Made by a program: the position numbers and the translations under genes. Of a stretch of DNA of 37,404 bases, positions 29,941-37,404 are shown piece after piece. Below the pieces are notes generated by a model. It did no database searches. It saw only the letters and a program-made list of their open reading frames with translations, and was not told the origin of the DNA. Position 1 is the first letter of the stretch, and the number at the start of each line of letters is the position of its first letter. Origin of the DNA: Deltaproteobacteria bacterium (GTDB lineage: Bacteria; Desulfobacterota; Binatia; UBA9968). The DNA lies in the NCBI GenBank assembly GCA_030688735.1, contig JAUYJC010000462.1:1-37404 (forward strand), written 5' to 3'.

Positions 29941-31122
29941 TCAAATTACTCCGTTCGCTCTCAAGTCCTTAACGGCGTTATCGTCGTATCCTAATTTTGC
30001 CAGCACCTCATCGGTATTCTCCCCGAGCAACGGCGCGGCACGAAAAAACTTCGGCGGCGTGCCGGACATGTTGATCGGGCTGCCGACCAAGTTGCTCGCG
30101 CCCATCTTGGGATGGGTAATCTGCTTGGGGATTTCCATATGCTTGATCTGCGGATCGTCGAACACTTCGTGGATCGTGTTGATCGGCGCGTTGGGAATGC
30201 TATGGGCATCCAGCCGTGACAGCCAATAACCGCGCGGTTTTTCGCCAAACCGTGCGCGCAGGATTTTCACGATCTCCCCGTGCCGGTCGGTGCGGTGCTT
30301 GCGCGTGGCGAAGCGCGGGTCGCCGATCAGGGCATCTAGCTCCGCCGCCCGGAGTAATCCCTCCCACGCTTGGTTGTGGCCCGACAAGTGAACCATGAAG
30401 GGGTTCTTATCACAATCGAGCAAACTGTAAATTCGCCCCTTGGGAAAATTTTCCCGCGACACCGCCTCGCCGCCGTTTAAATAATCCGCTACATGGGATT
30501 CGATGAACGCAATGGCCACTTGCAACAGCGACACGTCGACGAATTGCCCGCGCCCGGTCTTCGCCCGCGCCAGAAGAGCAGCCATGATGCCGTGGGCCGC
30601 GAAGATGCCGGCGGTATGATCGACGAAAGAAACGCCCGCGACCTTCGGGTCGTCGAGATCGGTCACCAGGCTCATCATCCCGCTCAACGCCTGACCAATG
30701 GTGTCGAATCCGGGCTTGTCGCGGTAGGGGCCGCTCTGGCCGTAGCCGGAGATCGAGCAGTGAATCAGTTTCGGATTTAGCTTGGACAGCTCATCGTAGT
30801 CGAGGCCAAGGCTTGTTCTTGTCGGCGGGCGAAAGTTCTCCAAGAAAATGTCCGCGCTTTCGAGCAGCTTGAGCAAAATCGGCAGGGCTTTTTTCTCGCG
30901 CAGATTGAGCGTGACGCTTTTTTTATTTCTGTTGAGCGCGCGAAAGCTTGGGCCGTAGCCTTCGTATTTTGGGTTGCGCCCGCGGTGGGTGTCGCCGCCA
31001 TTTGGCAGTTCGACCTTGATCACTTCGCAGCCGAGATCGCCAAGCAGGCTGCCGGCGTAGGGCCCAGCTACATGGCCGCTGATATCGATGCAGGTTGTAC
31101 CTTCGAGGGCTCCGAAAATCAT
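29941..31122 (-). CDS. Family III CoA transferase (CaiB/BaiF type)
   Basis: This 393-residue enzyme moves CoA between carboxylic acids in the cytoplasm. Visible are the N-terminal block CIDISGHVAGPYAGSLLGDLGCEVIKVE, the substrate-loop SISGYGQSGPYRDKPGFD and Asp168 in SFVDHTAG, the position of the catalytic aspartate that forms the acyl-enzyme anhydride. It is the first gene of the six-gene minus-strand operon and would activate the acid imported by the binding proteins. No clear Shine-Dalgarno precedes the ATG at 31122. The donor and acceptor acids are not evident. Confidence 0.92.
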   Translation of the reverse strand: MIFGALEGTTCIDISGHVAGPYAGSLLGDLGCEVIKVELPNGGDTHRGRNPKYEGYGPSFRALNRNKKSVTLNLREKKALPILLKLLESADIFLENFRPPTRTSLGLDYDELSKLNPKLIHCSISGYGQSGPYRDKPGFDTIGQALSGMMSLVTDLDDPKVAGVSFVDHTAGIFAAHGIMAALLARAKTGRGQFVDVSLLQVAIAFIESHVADYLNGGEAVSRENFPKGRIYSLLDCDKNPFMVHLSGHNQAWEGLLRAAELDALIGDPRFATRKHRTDRHGEIVKILRARFGEKPRGYWLSRLDAHSIPNAPINTIHEVFDDPQIKHMEIPKQITHPKMGASNLVGSPINMSGTPPKFFRAAPLLGENTDEVLAKLGYDDNAVKDLRANGVI

Positions 31123-31286
31123 GCGCGACTCGACGATTGGGAATGCAAGACTTCACTTACCGCAATCAAAGGACGTTTTCCAGCAGCTTGGCGAGGTCGC
31201 CGCCCGCGGGTGCGTTTTCCTGTTGAGCATCTTCGGCAACTGTGCAAGTCTATCGACGACCGCCTGTAGATTTCAGGAGGACTCCC

Positions 31287-32006
31287 ATGCGCTACGAGCT
31301 TTACTATTGGCCGTCGATCCAAGGTCGCGGTGAATTTATTCGTCTCGCGCTCGAAGATGCCGGTGCGGATTACGTGGATGTGGCGCGGCGACCGCGTGGG
31401 ATGGCAACGATGATGCGCTTTCTGGAACGCCGGTCAGTCAAACACCCGCCGTTTGCGCCGCCATTTCTCAAGGCCGGCAAGCTGGTGATTGCGCAAACCG
31501 CCAATATCCTCTTTTATCTCGGTCCGCGCCTCGACCGCGTCGCGAAAAACGAACCAAGCCGCCTCTGGGCTCATCAGCTACAGCTCACCGTCGCCGACTG
31601 GGTTTCCGAGGTTCACGACACCCACCACCCGATCGCGGGAAGCCTCTACTATGAGGACCAAAAAGGTGAAGCCAAACGGTGCGCTGCCGACTTCATGGCG
31701 AATCGCCTGCCGAAATTTTTCGATTATTTCGAGCAGATACTGAAGCGCAATCCGAAAGGGAGTGAATACCTGTTGGGCAAGAAAGTTTCCTACGTCGATC
31801 TCTCGCTGTTCCAGATGATCGAGGGATTGCGTTACGCTTTTCCAAGGACAATGGCCCGACTCGAACCGCAACACCCGAGACTGGCGGCTTTACACGATCG
31901 CGTCATGGCCCGTCCCCGAATCGCCGCCTACCTATCCTCGCCGCGGCGGCTGGCGTTCAACGAGCAAGGCATTTTCCGCCATTATCCGGAGTTGGAGGAG
32001 GGATAG
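31287..32006 (+). CDS. Glutathione S-transferase-like protein
   Basis: This 239-residue soluble protein has the thioredoxin-like N-terminus of GSTs (YELYYWPSIQGRGEFIRLALEDAGADY) and an all-helical C-domain with the N-capping motif SYVDLSLFQMIEGL. Tyr6/Tyr7 in ELYYWP is a candidate glutathione-activating residue. CAGGAGG lies 6 nt before the ATG; an earlier in-frame start is rejected. It diverges from the CoA-transferase operon with 164 nt between, so the two promoters share that gap and may share regulation. The role in detoxification or aromatic-acid catabolism is open. Confidence 0.82.
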   Translation: MRYELYYWPSIQGRGEFIRLALEDAGADYVDVARRPRGMATMMRFLERRSVKHPPFAPPFLKAGKLVIAQTANILFYLGPRLDRVAKNEPSRLWAHQLQLTVADWVSEVHDTHHPIAGSLYYEDQKGEAKRCAADFMANRLPKFFDYFEQILKRNPKGSEYLLGKKVSYVDLSLFQMIEGLRYAFPRTMARLEPQHPRLAALHDRVMARPRIAAYLSSPRRLAFNEQGIFRHYPELEEG

Positions 32007-32236
32007 ATGCAAAAGAGATGAGGCGCATAAGCACGTCAGACCGGGCCCAGTTCCCTATTACCCCATCGCTCCGACCCTGGTGAGACCTAAGAAAATTCAC
32101 AATCCAGTTTTCCAAACGTCCAATGAAGTAGCGCTCGACGCAGCACAGGGGCGCCGAACGGTCTCGTGAAACCCTGCCTCCGGTGCCTTTTCGAATACGA
32201 GGTTAGGTTTAACTACCGGGCCAAGGAAGGAATGTC

Positions 32237-33025
32237 ATGATCGGAAAATCCACCACGCCGACGCGGCTTTGCCCAAACTGTGCCAATAGTATCGGGCAAG
32301 ATGTCGCGAATTGTCCTTATTGCAAGGCCGATCTCTTATCGCAGCCCGCTCCTCCGTGGCTCAATCGTGACGAACCAGCTTCGGAATCACGACTTGCCTC
32401 GAAGAGTAACCAGCGAGCGCCAATCCCATCAAAGTTTATCTGGGCGGCCGCCATGCTCGTTGTGGCTTCAATCGCTTTTTTTGCCGGGGGGTACATACAA
32501 CGCAGCGAGCAATTACGGTCATCCCAAGCCAACTTAAGGCAGCTTCAAGCGAAAGATCAAATGATTCAAAGTCAGGAAGCGCAACTTACGCAAACGAGGC
32601 AACAACTGAACGAGAACTCCAATCAGCTCGCCGAAATAAAGACGAAACTCGATGAAAGCCAGAAAGAACTTTCGGCGATAAAGCAGCGGCGGGGGGCCGC
32701 CAACCGTGAAGTCGATCGTCTGAACGCGAGCCGGTCTGTGGCCGCTAGGAGAACTGCATCGCGCCGGCCGGACACGGCCGTGTCGTTCCCGACGCCGGTG
32801 GCGGCAAGACGAACGGCCGAGCCGGGAGTCTATGAGACAACCCGGGAGACGTCGGTCTATGAAAATCCGTCATCAGCTGCGCGCGTTATCACGCAAATCG
32901 GCAGAGGAACGCGGATCAACGTCGAAAGCTCTGCCGGCGATTGGCTGGCAGTGCGGTCGAAGCACGGCAATCCTCCGGGATACGTGCGGTCCGACGACGC
33001 TCGGCTGATCGCCCGAGCGAACTGA
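32237..33025 (+). CDS. Zinc-ribbon, single-TM, coiled-coil protein with C-terminal SH3-like domain
   Basis: This 262-residue protein begins with a zinc ribbon (CPNCANSIGQDVANCPYC, residues 12-29). A Pro-rich linker leads to one TM helix (about 67-88) and a Gln/Glu/Lys-rich coiled coil (90-150). A basic Ser/Arg linker follows, then a bacterial SH3-like domain (VYENPSSAARVITQIGRGTRINV, WLAVRSKHGNPPGYV). The ribbon would face the cytoplasm and the SH3 domain the periplasm, where such domains often bind cell-wall peptides. AAGGAAGGA precedes the ATG. It stands alone, and no specific function is assigned. Confidence 0.8.
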   Translation: MIGKSTTPTRLCPNCANSIGQDVANCPYCKADLLSQPAPPWLNRDEPASESRLASKSNQRAPIPSKFIWAAAMLVVASIAFFAGGYIQRSEQLRSSQANLRQLQAKDQMIQSQEAQLTQTRQQLNENSNQLAEIKTKLDESQKELSAIKQRRGAANREVDRLNASRSVAARRTASRRPDTAVSFPTPVAARRTAEPGVYETTRETSVYENPSSAARVITQIGRGTRINVESSAGDWLAVRSKHGNPPGYVRSDDARLIARAN

Positions 33026-33250
33026 GAAATGCCCCGACGGGGCCCGGTCTGCAATTCGATCTTCCTATCGCTCATCGGCAAGTCCTCCGAGACGTTGGCT
33101 TTCGCGCGACCGTTCGTGGGCTCTCGCGAGTTGTCAATGTAAGCGACTTTTTAACCCCTGCTATTTTCGAACCTGATTCCCTCGCCCCGATTTGCTTTTG
33201 CAGAAAGCAGGAAGGAGTCAGCGTACCGTCATGATAACGATTGTAATCAT

Positions 33251-33502
33251 CCCGAATTCCGCAGTTGAACATGAGCGAGGGGCGAACCCTTCGACTGCGC
33301 TCAGGACATGCCTGGAGCGGCGAAGACACCCAGGGGTGCTGTTTCAAAGTCTTTTCTGCCGCCTGGCACAACGCTTTATTACTCCGACTAAATTCGCACA
33401 GCAGCGAGATCTGTCCTTAGCTCAGGGGTAGAAAAGCATTGTCTTCGTTGCGCAAGGTTTGCCCCTCGCTCACAGCGTCACTTTCCCACTGCGCAATCCG
33501 GG
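33251..33502 (+). mobile_element. MITE-like element, copy 2 (252 bp)
   Basis: The inverted ends CCCGAATTCCGCAGT (33251-33265) and ACTGCGCAATCCGGG (33488-33502) are flanked by the direct repeat ATCAT (33246-33250 and 33503-33507). It matches copy 1 in the same orientation, apart from scattered substitutions and a 24-bp extra block (about 33279-33302) that carries the CCTTCGACT..GCTCAGGA motif. It has no transposase. Confidence 0.85.
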
Positions 33503-33548
33503 ATCATTGTTATGTGTGACCCCGGACGCCGGACAATCCGATGCGAGG

Positions 33549-33576
33549 TTGACATAATAGCTCCTTAACGCATACT
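33549..33576 (+). promoter_or_regulatory. Possible sigma70-type promoter before the GST gene
   Basis: TTGACA at 33549-33554 is followed after 16 nt by CATACT (33571-33576), a moderate -10 match. The position 100 bp before the GST start is suitable. Evidence is limited to hexamer similarity. Confidence 0.25.
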
Positions 33577-33674
33577 CTTCTCCCACAAATGGGAGTGACG
33601 CCGCTCGGGTCGCGTGCCCGTCAGTACGCGCCCGTGCTGCTCCGATTCAATTCGATAACTCAGGAGGTGTTACC

Positions 33675-34304
33675 ATGCTGACTCTCTATTTCAGTCCCGG
33701 CGCCTGTTCTTTGGCCTCTCATATCGGTCTCGAAGAAACCGGCGCGCCTTACGAGATCAAGCCGATCCTGCTGGCCAAGGGACAGCAGCGGACCGAGGAG
33801 TATCTGAAGATCAACCCGCGCGGCAAAGTGCCGGCGCTCAGCGTCGACGGCAAGATCCTGGTCGAGAACACAGGGATCCTCACTTACCTTACAAGGCGGT
33901 TTCCGGACAAAAAGCTGATGCCGGCCGATCCGGCGGAAGAGGCGCGCTGCATCGGGACCATGTGCTGGTTCTCGAGCGTCGTGCATCCCTCGTACCAGCG
34001 CTCCCATCGGCCCGAGCGGTTCGCCGACGGCGAAGCGGCGCAAGCGGCGGTCAAGGAAAGCGGGCGGAAATCGTTCTGGGCCAATCTCCAGGAGATCGAC
34101 TCCATGCTCCAAGCAAACGACTGGGTCATGGGCCGCGAGTTCACGGTCGTCGATGGCTACGCACTGGTCTTCTACGGCTGGGGTGCGCGCAGCGGATTTC
34201 CCATGAAGGAGCTCAGCGCCTACACGGCATGGCAGGAGCGCATGATGAAGCGCCCGTCGGTTAAAAAAAGTGTCGAGAGCGAGCAGAACGCTTCAGCTCA
34301 ATAG
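33675..34304 (+). CDS. Glutathione S-transferase, beta-class-like
   Basis: This 209-residue cytoplasmic enzyme starts with MLTLYFSPGACSLASHIGLEE, the bacterial beta-class pattern in which Cys11 is the active-site residue forming a mixed disulfide with glutathione. The glutathione-binding NPRGKVPAL with following ENTGILTYL is present. The C-domain has the motif VVDGYALVFYGW, in the place of the usual N-cap Asp. CAGGAGG lies 7 nt before the ATG. It is monocistronic between the MITE and the peptidase/ATP-grasp pair. Confidence 0.9.
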   Translation: MLTLYFSPGACSLASHIGLEETGAPYEIKPILLAKGQQRTEEYLKINPRGKVPALSVDGKILVENTGILTYLTRRFPDKKLMPADPAEEARCIGTMCWFSSVVHPSYQRSHRPERFADGEAAQAAVKESGRKSFWANLQEIDSMLQANDWVMGREFTVVDGYALVFYGWGARSGFPMKELSAYTAWQERMMKRPSVKKSVESEQNASAQ

Positions 34305-34506
34305 TTCGTGATCGCATGCACCTGCCGCTGGCAGGAGATTAGAACGTCGGGCTGCGTCGTCGCTCCCGATTGTAAAAAAAAGGCGCGACCCGGTTCCCTC
34401 CTGGAGTAACTTGTAGCTTCAGGTCCCAATACTTCAACACTCCATTGCGCCATCACTCCGTTCCTGTCGCTAGCCACCAAATCGCCGCTCTGTTAAGATA
34501 GCGGAA

Positions 34507-35562
34507 ATGGACGCGGAAGAACCCACGAAAAAACCGGCCCTGCCGAGAGCGCCGGATCCACCGCCCGACCTTGAGAGCATGAGCGACGACGAGCTCTTGC
34601 GCATGCGCATTTGCGACTTAAAGCTCAAGATCGCCGGCACCGAGCTCGAGTCGCGCATCGAAAAACTCGACGCGGAGCTTGCCGCCAAGGGTATCGCCAT
34701 CAAACCGATCTGTTATCTCGGCGACGAGTGGTTTTGCCCTGAAGGCAGCGCCACCATCGCGATCCCCTTCTATCTAGCGCATCCGCGCCTAAAAAAGCTC
34801 GAAGAAAGGATGATGATGGAGGTCGAAGGCGGCACGGAAACATGGTGCATGCGGCTCCTGCGCCATGAGATGGGGCATGTCCTCAATCACGCCTATCTGA
34901 TGGCGAAGGATAAACGCTGGCAAAAACTATTCGGACCGACATCGCTCGAATATTCGGAAAGTTACCGCGCGCGTCCTTATAGCCGCCGCTTCGTACGCCA
35001 CCTGGACGACTATTACGCTCAGAGCCACCCGGAAGAAGACTTCGCGGAGACCGTGGCGATCTGGCTCACTCCCGATCTTGAGTGGCGGCAGCAATATCGC
35101 GATTGGAAAGCGTTGGAAAAGATCGAATACGTCGACGGCATCATGCAAAAGCTCGCGGGCACACCGCCGCTGGTTTTTTCCCGCGCCAAGATCAGCGACG
35201 CCTCTCGCCTCCGATCAAAGCTTGAAGCCCACTATAAAAGACGTCGGCGCACCTACGCGCAGGAATTCCCTGACTTCTTCGATGCCGATCTGAAGAAGCT
35301 CTTCGTTGGAGCCACGGCCTCGCCGGACAGCGAGCGTGCGGCGGTGTTTTTGCGGCGCACGAATAAGTCAATTCTCAGTGCCGTTTCCACTTGGACCGGC
35401 GAACCGAAGTTTACGATCAACCGCCTGCTGCGCGCGCTCACCGAGCGCTGCGCCGAGCTCGATCTAAGATTGAAAACGGAGTCCGCTGGTGTTGAAATCG
35501 CCGCCTACTTGGCGACGCTGGCGTCGCATTATCGCCTCACCGGCAGATTCAAAGGTCCCTGA
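34507..35562 (+). CDS. Putative zinc-dependent metallopeptidase (zincin)
   Basis: This 351-residue protein has an HEXXH site at H120-E121-M-G-H124 (LLRHEMGHVLNHAY) and a downstream acidic helix SHPEEDFAETVAIWL (172-186) that could provide the third ligand (H174 or E181). This arrangement matches uncharacterised putative zinc-binding metallopeptidases. The N-terminus is Pro-rich and polar, with no signal peptide, so it is cytoplasmic. The stop is 2 nt before the start of the ATP-grasp gene, so the two are co-translated. A peptide-processing function with the ligase is inferred; the substrate is unknown. Confidence 0.8.
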   Translation: MDAEEPTKKPALPRAPDPPPDLESMSDDELLRMRICDLKLKIAGTELESRIEKLDAELAAKGIAIKPICYLGDEWFCPEGSATIAIPFYLAHPRLKKLEERMMMEVEGGTETWCMRLLRHEMGHVLNHAYLMAKDKRWQKLFGPTSLEYSESYRARPYSRRFVRHLDDYYAQSHPEEDFAETVAIWLTPDLEWRQQYRDWKALEKIEYVDGIMQKLAGTPPLVFSRAKISDASRLRSKLEAHYKRRRRTYAQEFPDFFDADLKKLFVGATASPDSERAAVFLRRTNKSILSAVSTWTGEPKFTINRLLRALTERCAELDLRLKTESAGVEIAAYLATLASHYRLTGRFKGP

Positions 35563-35564
35563 CC

Positions 35565-36590
35565 GTGGTGCGAGCAAAGAAGCGATACAAAGTTCTCGTG
35601 CTGTTCGACAGCGCCGGCACGCCGCCAGAGAATCAGGATTTTAGCAAAGAACTGAAAACTGATGATTTTGCCGCTGAAGCGCATGTCATCGGCGCGCTCA
35701 AAAAACTCGGCCACGAAGTGCGCACACTCGGCATCTGGGACGAAGCGGATCTGATCATCGACGAGCTCAAAGCCAATCCGCCCGACATCGTGTTCAATCT
35801 CACCGAACATTTTAATGAAGTATCGGCCTACGACCGCAACGTCGCCGGCCTGCTCGAGATGTTGGGCGTGCCCTACACGGGTTCGAGTCCTACCGGCTTG
35901 ACGCTCTGCAAGAACAAAGGCATGGCGAAAGAACTGCTTACCTATCATAAAATCCGCGTGCCGAATTTCGCCGTCTACTCTCCGGGCGCAACGATCAAGC
36001 GGCCGAATCGTCTCAAGTTTCCCCTATTCATAAAACCGGCAGAAGACGAGGCTTCCTACGGCATTTCGTTGGACTCGTTTGTCGAAGATGACGCGGCCTT
36101 CGAGGAACGGATTCGATTCATTCATGAGCGCATGAATCAGCCGGCGCTGGCCGAGGAATACATCGAAGGTCGAGAAATCTACGTGAGCCTGCTGGGCAAC
36201 GAGCGTTTGCGCGTGTTTCCATTTCGCGAAGTGATTTTCACCGAGATCCCGGAAGGGCAACCCAGATTCTCTACTTTCAAAACCAAGTGGGACGATGCCT
36301 ACCGCAAACGCTGGGGCATCCAAAACGTCTTCGCCGAGCCCTTTTCCAACGGCACCAACCAACGCATCGCGAAAATCTGCAAGGCCGTCTACCGCGCCCT
36401 GCGCATCCGCGGTTACGGCCGCATCGATTTGCGCGTCACCCCCGCGGAAGAAATCGTCGTTCTCGAAGCCAATCCCAATCCGAATTTGGACCGAGACGAT
36501 GAGTTTGCCCAATCGGCGATCAAAGCAGGCGTAAGTTTTCCGCGCCTCGTGCAGCGAATCCTCAAGCTCGCCCTGGCGGCGGCGCACTAA
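35565..36590 (+). CDS. ATP-grasp ligase, D-Ala-D-Ala ligase-like
   Basis: This 341-residue protein belongs to the ATP-grasp fold (carboxylate-amine ligase). It shows an N-terminal Rossmann-like domain (KVLVLFDSAGTP) and a middle block VPYTGSSPTGLTLCKNKGMAKELL. The ATP-binding region is FPLFIKPAEDEASYGIS and the C-terminal Mg-binding segment VLEANPNPNLD. It differs enough from Ddl (long inserts, TEHFNE in place of usual loops) that cell-wall synthesis is unlikely. The GTG start at 35565 is 2 nt after the peptidase stop. Peptide ligation or amidation paired with the peptidase is the best inference. Confidence 0.85.
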   Translation: MVRAKKRYKVLVLFDSAGTPPENQDFSKELKTDDFAAEAHVIGALKKLGHEVRTLGIWDEADLIIDELKANPPDIVFNLTEHFNEVSAYDRNVAGLLEMLGVPYTGSSPTGLTLCKNKGMAKELLTYHKIRVPNFAVYSPGATIKRPNRLKFPLFIKPAEDEASYGISLDSFVEDDAAFEERIRFIHERMNQPALAEEYIEGREIYVSLLGNERLRVFPFREVIFTEIPEGQPRFSTFKTKWDDAYRKRWGIQNVFAEPFSNGTNQRIAKICKAVYRALRIRGYGRIDLRVTPAEEIVVLEANPNPNLDRDDEFAQSAIKAGVSFPRLVQRILKLALAAAH

Positions 36591-36982
36591 GCGGGGCGGG
36601 AAATGGGGACAGGCTAGTTTTCGGATTCTGCTGAAAAACCCTATGAATGCTTCGACGAGGCTCATACTTCGACAGGCTCAAAAGAACGGAAAATCTGCAA
36701 TGATTTCAGAGGCTCCTCCGTTCGTCCTGAGGCTCTCGAAGGATGAACGCAGGGTTTTTCAGCAGAATCTTTTCGGAAATCGGGGGTCAGAGTGAGCCGC
36801 CTCCGGTTTCGCGGTTTGATATGATGCTGCCCATGCGGATACTTTCTGCCGAAAGCAGGTACGGACCCGGTTCCCTTTGACCAGCTATGGAACGAAGTGG
36901 TGCTGTGCCACCTTTTCGACCAGCGGCAGTAGAGATTGCCCCGGGCCGGGCGTGGCAATGACGCTTGGGGAGGGATCGACCT
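36591..36982. other. Gene-free region holding a palindromic mobile element
   Basis: The gap between the ATP-grasp gene and the MetE-like fragment encodes nothing recognisable. It is largely filled by the palindromic element at 36624-36769; the remainder shows no motif that I can name. Confidence 0.5.
36624..36769. mobile_element. Palindromic MITE-like element (146 bp)
   Basis: The termini are perfect 19-bp inverted repeats (GATTCTGCTGAAAAACCCT at 36624-36642 and its complement at 36751-36769). The internal arms (TACTTCGACAGGCTC against GAGGCTCTCGAAGGAT) are also inverted, so the entire element can fold. It is flanked by the direct repeat TTTTCG (36618-36623 and 36770-36775), a 6-bp target duplication. 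It differs from the 228/252-bp elements and has no ORF. Confidence 0.82.
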
Positions 36983-37258
36983 ATGAGACGAAGCACTGAC
37001 CGTATTCTGACCACCCATGCCGGCAACCTGCCCCGGCCGGCCGACTTGCGCGAAATGTGGTCGAAGAAAACGAGCGCGGCCGAGGACGAAGCGGCTCTGC
37101 AGGCGCGGTTGCGCTCCGCCGTGGGCGAGATCGTGCTCGCTCAGAAGAAGACAGGCGTCGATATCCCGAACGATGGCGAGTTCGGCAGGCCGATGCGCGC
37201 CGCATCGGACCGCGGCGCCTGGGGTAACTACTATATCGTTTCATTGAAATATAACTAA
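36983..37258 (+). pseudogene. MetE-like (cobalamin-independent methionine synthase type) N-terminal fragment
   Basis: Only 91 residues remain of a protein family usually near 370 residues. It begins RRSTDRILTTHAGNLPRP, then a conserved helix and GVDIPNDGEFGRPM, the start of a MetE C-terminal-domain-like TIM barrel. After GAWGNYY the frame departs and stops at TAA 37256-37258. GGAGGG lies upstream of the ATG. The break lies beside the end of an IS630-type transposase gene, so insertion of that element truncated it. The last 5-10 residues are likely insertion-derived. The lost barrel includes the zinc-binding residues, so this fragment is probably inactive. Confidence 0.75.
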
Positions 37259-37404
37259 TCACGGGGACAGAGCTTCAAACTTTTTCCAGCGATGCACTAC
37301 TGGCGCCTCGTTGATTTCAGCAATGCCTTTTAGGATGCGATCGCGCAGTTCCTCCCAGGAACCCACACGGATATGGCGAAGGAAACTGCGCGCCATCTTG
37401 CCAA
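37259..37404 (-). CDS. IS630-family transposase, C-terminal end (window-truncated)
   Basis: On the minus strand the frame encodes RSFLRHIRVGSWEELRDRIL, then GIAEINEAPVVHRWKKFEALSP and a TGA at 37259-37261. This matches the C-terminal tail of IS630-type DDE transposases (LRHIRV..S..EL..RI...I...N..PV..RW). Only 48 residues are visible; the rest lies beyond the right edge. The element's left end must lie between about 37200 and 37259, which places it inside the MetE-like gene. Confidence 0.75.
   Translation of the reverse strand, partial: GKMARSFLRHIRVGSWEELRDRILKGIAEINEAPVVHRWKKFEALSP

Larger units (their letters stand above)
33026..33674. other. Gene-free region with MITE copy 2 and a possible promoter
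   Basis: No credible ORF was found in these 650 bp. A short GC hairpin (GCCCC-GAC-GGGGC, 33031-33043) follows the SH3 gene stop but lacks a T-run. The MITE-like element occupies 33251-33502. The rest leads into the GST gene, with a TTGACA-type hexamer at 33549. Confidence 0.5.

Noticed and set aside
33031-33043. Hairpin after the SH3-domain gene as a Rho-independent terminator
   Set aside because: The stem is only 5 bp and no T-run follows.

Overview
The window (37,404 bp, moderately high GC, all genes on short-spaced operons with Shine-Dalgarno starts) looks like a piece of chromosome from an uncultured Gram-negative soil, sediment or groundwater bacterium. Many orphan solute-binding proteins, CoA-linked catabolic genes and dispersed palindromic repeats are consistent with lineages such as Binatota, Rokubacteria, Tectomicrobia or NC10, but the sequence alone does not settle the phylum. 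No rRNA, tRNA or CRISPR array was seen.

Region 1 (1-16254) is dominated by one long minus-strand respiratory gene cluster, read from 16254 down to 1456: an Rrf2 regulator with three cysteines; a GltD-like NAD(P)H/FAD/Fe-S oxidoreductase; a Rieske protein; a b6-type cytochrome b; a heptaheme cytochrome c; a Tat-exported type II DMSO-reductase alpha subunit of the nitrite oxidoreductase/nitrate reductase (NXR) kind; its four-cluster Fe-S beta subunit, whose N-terminus resembles Nitrospira/anammox NxrB; a heme-b lipoprotein gamma subunit; a TorD-like chaperone; a YwiC-like membrane protein; and a 14-TM MFS transporter. Most junctions are ATGA/TAATG overlaps. The set reads as a self-contained electron-transfer chain joining NAD(P)H, quinone, c-type hemes and a periplasmic molybdoenzyme. 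It could run as nitrate reduction or as nitrite (or other donor) oxidation with reverse electron flow. This is the most interesting system in the window. A partial MFS gene lies convergent at the left edge.

Region 2 (16255-23890) begins with an 880-bp gene-free stretch holding a dispersed repeat and a MITE-like element with a 5-bp target duplication. Then come a frameshifted NMT1-type solute-binding gene, a TenA-family gene, a small membrane protein (minus strand), and a plus-strand group of an FAD dehydrogenase, a class II aldolase-like protein and an HdrD/GlcF-like Fe-S protein.

Region 3 (24023-31122, minus strand) is a six-gene operon: CaiB-type CoA transferase, two acyl-CoA dehydrogenases and three solute-binding proteins of two families, with no permease. 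It probably serves uptake and CoA-dependent oxidation of an organic acid. A glutathione-transferase-like gene diverges from it.

Region 4 (32237-37404) holds a zinc-ribbon/SH3 membrane protein, the second MITE copy, a beta-class-like GST, a zincin metallopeptidase closely linked to an ATP-grasp ligase, a 146-bp palindromic element with a 6-bp target duplication, and a MetE-like fragment that stops abruptly beside the C-terminal end of an IS630-type transposase running off the window.
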